A DNA stretch of 64,000 nucleotides from Alphaproteobacteria bacterium (GTDB taxonomy: Bacteria; Pseudomonadota; Alphaproteobacteria; JAVJVX01). Positions 61,427 through 64,000 of this stretch are shown here, piece after piece. The first letter of the stretch is position 1. Every line of letters begins with the position of its first letter. The stretch lies in NCBI GenBank assembly GCA_040220875.1, contig JAVJVX010000003.1:200969-264968 (forward strand), given 5' to 3'. Both the position numbers and the translations under genes were made by a program. Under the pieces are notes generated by a model. It worked only from the letters and a program-made list of their open reading frames with translations. It was not told the origin of the DNA and made no database searches.

Positions 61427-62477
61427 CCGGCTCGCCCCGCCGGGGCTGGACCAGCCCCGAGATCCGACGATAATTTTTCCACCACACCGTACGAGGCTCC
61501 GCGCAGAGCAGCACCTCGCGAAGAAGCTCGTGGATCAACCGGGGCTTTCGCGGAAACATACGCGCAAATTCCTGCCGCGTGGCATCGAAGACCAGCCGGG
61601 CCGGGCCGCGATACTCCCGGATCAGCGCTGGTGGCAGCTTGCCATCGGGCATGCCGAGCGCGGCAAACAGGGTGACAGCTGCGGCCAGGCCTTTCACGAA
61701 CCCGCCTTTTTCGGCCCGCGCAATGATGCCATCCCAGTCGGGCGCCGGCGGCTCACGAATGAGGAGAATGGCGTCAATCAGACTGTTGATCGCCCCGGGA
61801 TGAAACTTGTCGCGTACGACATTCATCAGGGCGATGAGGAGCGTATGGTCAGGCGCGGGCACCCTTAATTCGACGCGGCCCGTCTCGACCGGCCGGGACG
61901 CAGCGAATACCTCCTCGGTCGATAGGCCCAGATGGGTCGGGAAGTTGTCCGGGTAGACATGAATATCGAAATTCGTGTGTCCGTCCGGCGAGACGAGAGG
62001 CTTGAAACTGGCGTCGCCGATCAGTCCCCAGGCATGATTTCGGGAACGGCGGAATGTGAACCCGGCCGCTGTCATCGCCTTGACGAACCGCGCAAGATCA
62101 GCCTCGCGCACGAGCAGATCGATATCGGACATGTTGCGAAGGTCCGGATCGGGATAAAGGGTGAGGGCGGTGGCCAGCCCCTTCATATAGACGACTTCGA
62201 TTTCCAGCGCGGCGATACGCGAAACCCATTGAAGCGCGCGCTGGCGAAAAAAGCGCGTCATCAGGCGGTTGGCCGATTGACGGTCGGCCGTAAGCCGCCG
62301 GCCAGCCAGGAGTTCGGGAAATGCGGCGAGAAGGTGGGCCGTGAGTTGAGGGCTCGTCAGCATGGCCAGGCGATCTGCGAGCGCGGTGAGGCGGCGCCAC
62401 TCTTCCGTCGCCGGCGGGGCGTGGCGGGGATCGATCAGGTAGGGCCAGAGTCCGGCGTTCGATGTGTCGGGCGGCAT
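61410..62477 (-). CDS. Nucleotidyltransferase family protein (Nucleotidyltransf_5-like)
   Basis: The 355-residue protein shows the nucleotidyltransferase pattern EVVYMKGLATALTLYPDPD and MSDIDLLVREADL (DxD near residue 121), later DIHVYPDNFPTHLG and helical C-terminal segments. This family is a regular part of HprK-rel-A loci. It runs convergent to the PqqD gene, overlapping it by 17 bases. The start is uncertain: ATG at 62477 without a clear ribosome-binding site, or GTG at 62525. What it transfers to is unknown. Confidence 0.72.
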   Translation of the reverse strand: MPPDTSNAGLWPYLIDPRHAPPATEEWRRLTALADRLAMLTSPQLTAHLLAAFPELLAGRRLTADRQSANRLMTRFFRQRALQWVSRIAALEIEVVYMKGLATALTLYPDPDLRNMSDIDLLVREADLARFVKAMTAAGFTFRRSRNHAWGLIGDASFKPLVSPDGHTNFDIHVYPDNFPTHLGLSTEEVFAASRPVETGRVELRVPAPDHTLLIALMNVVRDKFHPGAINSLIDAILLIREPPAPDWDGIIARAEKGGFVKGLAAAVTLFAALGMPDGKLPPALIREYRGPARLVFDATRQEFARMFPRKPRLIHELLREVLLCAEPRTVWWKNYRRISGLVQPRRGEPVMPAR

Positions 62478-62601
62478 GGGCGGAAAAGCCGATCGGGGTT
62501 GAGTGCCGAGCTTAGCCCAATGCACCGCATGTGCAAACGGGCGTACCCGGGCCGCGGAGGATGCCGGTATCAGTGGCCCCCATCCCCGACGGCCTGCCCG
62601 T

Positions 62602-63036
62602 CTAGCCTTGCGCCATTACGTAGTCGCGGAGGCCCGTCAGTTCGCTCTCCGCTTCCGCGATCCGGTACTTGACGACATCGCCGATGCTGATGACCCCGGC
62701 CAGCACGCCGTCGTCGATGACCGGCAGATGGCGGATACGGCGTTCGGTCATGACGGACATGAGTTCGATCACCGTATCTTCCTTGCTGCAGGTCACAACC
62801 TCGCGGGTCATCAAATCAGCCGCTGTCATGTCCAGCACGGCGGCTCCGTTGTCTGCGAAGGCGCGGACGATGTCGCGTTCGGAGACGATGCCGATGACGG
62901 CACCAGCCGCGTCGCAAATGACGATGGCCCCGACATTGCGCGATGCCAGCAACTTCAGGAGCCGGGTTATCCTGTCGTTCGCGCCGGCGGTCAGGACCGA
63001 CGCCCCTTTTTCGGCGATGATTTGCGCGACGTGCAT
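62602..63036 (-). CDS. CBS-pair domain protein
   Basis: The 144-residue protein is a tandem CBS pair: VGAIVICDAAGAVIGIVSERDIVRAF near residue 35 and RRIRHLPVIDDGVLAGVISIGDVVKYR near 100. Such stand-alone pairs bind adenosine nucleotides and act as energy sensors. GGGAGAGG precedes the ATG at 63036. It has no enzyme domain, so the partner is unknown. The frame stays open upstream without a plausible start. It is separated from the nucleotidyltransferase gene by 124 bases. Confidence 0.9.
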   Translation of the reverse strand: MHVAQIIAEKGASVLTAGANDRITRLLKLLASRNVGAIVICDAAGAVIGIVSERDIVRAFADNGAAVLDMTAADLMTREVVTCSKEDTVIELMSVMTERRIRHLPVIDDGVLAGVISIGDVVKYRIAEAESELTGLRDYVMAQG

Positions 63037-63206
63037 GACGCCTCTCCCCTTTGCTGCCATGAACCGGGTGGCGATGGAAACGGGGTTCGGGGGCAGTTTA
63101 CCAACGGCCCTGGCCGGAGAAACAGCAGCAAACCTGACCCGTTTTGCATTTAGGGGCGCCCGTCCGCGCCGCGCCGGGGCCAGTCCGGGCAGGATCGGGG
63201 GCGGGC

Positions 63207-63428
63207 TTAGTGGAGCCGGCGGGCTTTTTCCGCAGCGAGAGCGTGTTCTTTCTGCTTGCGGACGGCCCGAAGGACACTGTCCCACCGATTTTTCTCGCAC
63301 GTCTCCTCGGCCCCCGCCACGCCCAGATGCTGGATCAGCTTGAGCGCTATCTGGTCGTTGCGGGTCAGCGCGGCCTCCTTGCGTCGGCCGTGTCCGCGTG
63401 CCGTCTGCCGTGCCGAAATGCCGGCCAT
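63207..63428 (-). CDS. Small unknown protein, 73 residues
   Basis: The protein has MAGISARQTARGHGRR, a central helix LKLIQHLGVAGAEETCEKNRW and DSVLRAVRKQKEHALAAEKA. A strong GGGAGGA ribosome-binding site lies six bases before the ATG at 63428. It is basic, soluble and without a signal peptide. I think similar short proteins occur in other Alphaproteobacteria, but I cannot name the family. It is divergent from the PLDc_N-type gene at 63648, with 219 bases between. Confidence 0.55.
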   Translation of the reverse strand: MAGISARQTARGHGRRKEAALTRNDQIALKLIQHLGVAGAEETCEKNRWDSVLRAVRKQKEHALAAEKARRLH

Positions 63429-63647
63429 GAGCTTCCTCCCCAAGTTGCGCCGACGGTGTGTTGCGATGAAAGCTTGGAAACAAATCATACAATAATTTCT
63501 TAACGCCGCGGCAGCCCATTGGAGGGACGCACGACCCGGCGGCGGGATCTTTCCACATGCGGCGTTGCGAAATTGCCGCCGTTCCGGCAGAGTTTTCGCG
63601 ACCGGGGCGCCAGGGGATGCGGCCCGCCAGCGGTTCGGGAGGACAAA

Positions 63648-63842
63648 ATGATGGGTGATTTCGGGGGTGGTCTTGTCGGATTGATTTTGCTGATTCTGGT
63701 CGTGTGGGCCGTTGTCAGCATCCTGCAAAGCAGCGCGGGGACGGGGGCGAAGGTGCTCTGGATCGTCCTGGTACTGATCCTGCCGTTCATCGGTTTCATC
63801 ATCTGGCTGCTTGCCGGCCCTAAAAAGGCCGCGGTGGTCTAG
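63648..63842 (+). CDS. PLDc_N-type small membrane protein
   Basis: The 64-residue protein has two hydrophobic helices (about residues 5-25 and 34-56) with the PLD nuclease N-terminal-domain pattern LVLILPFIGFIIWLLAGPKKA. This domain is found alone as a small membrane protein or before phospholipase D-type synthases; here it is alone. GGGAGGA precedes the first of two ATGs. Function unknown. Confidence 0.78.
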   Translation: MMGDFGGGLVGLILLILVVWAVVSILQSSAGTGAKVLWIVLVLILPFIGFIIWLLAGPKKAAVV

Positions 63843-63854
63843 GCGGAGGGGCGT

Positions 63855-64000
63855 ATGAGACAGGGCGTCTGGCTCGGTCTCGCGGGCATTCTGGGTCTTG
63901 GTGCCGTGGTCCTGGGCGCGTATGGCGCGCATGGCCGCTTCGACGGGGAGCCGGCCGCGGCCGCCCTTTTCGAGACGGCGCACACCTACCACATATGGCA
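63855..64000 (+). CDS. DUF423-family membrane protein, N-terminal part
   Basis: The 48 residues up to the window edge show the DUF423 pattern GLAGILGLGAVVLGAYGAHG with the first membrane helix and then FETAHTYHIW. The rest lies outside the window. DUF423 proteins are small inner-membrane proteins of unknown function. GGAGGGG lies before the ATG at 63855. It is 12 bases after the PLDc_N-type gene, probably in the same transcript. Confidence 0.82.
   Translation, partial: MRQGVWLGLAGILGLGAVVLGAYGAHGRFDGEPAAAALFETAHTYHIW

Overview
The window is a GC-rich stretch of an alphaproteobacterial chromosome, probably Rhodospirillales-like. This rests on several alphaproteobacterium-typical families: EipA (DUF1134), DUF1491, DUF3576, DUF6476, an RpoH with the QKKLFFNLR box, hisZ next to purA, and an ECF sigma/ChrR pair. 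Coding density is high. There are two tRNA genes and no rRNA, CRISPR array, prophage or intact insertion sequence.

Layout. 0-11 kb is core metabolism and stress: end of serC, serA, hisZ, purA, a degenerate protein-kinase-like protein with a small membrane partner, rpoH, an RluA-type pseudouridine synthase, a threonine aldolase and tRNA-Glu. 11-19 kb holds the first DUF1329 protein, EipA, a PAS histidine kinase, a cytochrome c, a TauE/SafE permease, msrA and an arsenic operon (arsR-arsC-acr3). 19-29 kb is an accessory catabolic island: an LLM flavin oxidoreductase, a large MalT-type LuxR regulator, then on the other strand DUF1329, a small unknown protein, a Rieske oxygenase, a secreted heme-motif/beta-propeller protein and a PCuAC-like lipoprotein. 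29-43 kb has a second histidine kinase, an SxtJ/DUF5989/carbamoyltransferase triad, msrB, a TetR regulator, an orphan MlaC, two glutathione transferases, another LLM enzyme, and psd-pssA. 42.5-58 kb adds a third DUF1329 protein, a Tat-exported Acg-like nitroreductase, tRNA-Leu, an ECF sigma/ChrR pair, a further LLM enzyme, dehydrogenases, a peroxiredoxin, a P450 and a third glutathione transferase. 58-64 kb ends with a SHOCT lipoprotein, an HPr-rel-A-type locus, a CBS protein and small membrane proteins.

Most interesting locus: 59.4-62.5 kb. Two small paralogous proteins with Tat-like leaders and a PPW motif followed by tandem (K/R)-P-(T/S) repeats lie directly upstream of an HPr-kinase-like ATPase, a PqqD-like peptide chaperone and a convergent nucleotidyltransferase. 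The kinase, PqqD and nucleotidyltransferase resemble the bioinformatically defined HPr-rel-A set, whose substrate is, to my knowledge, not established. The repeat proteins are strong candidate substrates (inference). The Rieske/DUF1329 island at 23.6-29.3 kb is the second candidate for undescribed biology; its substrate cannot be read from the sequence.

Limits. All names come from reading motifs and family resemblance by eye; no database search was possible. Start codons are judged from ribosome-binding sites and family lengths, and several (rpoH, the TauE permease, the tetR-type gene, the sensor kinase at 29.4 kb, the ECF sigma factor) are uncertain.
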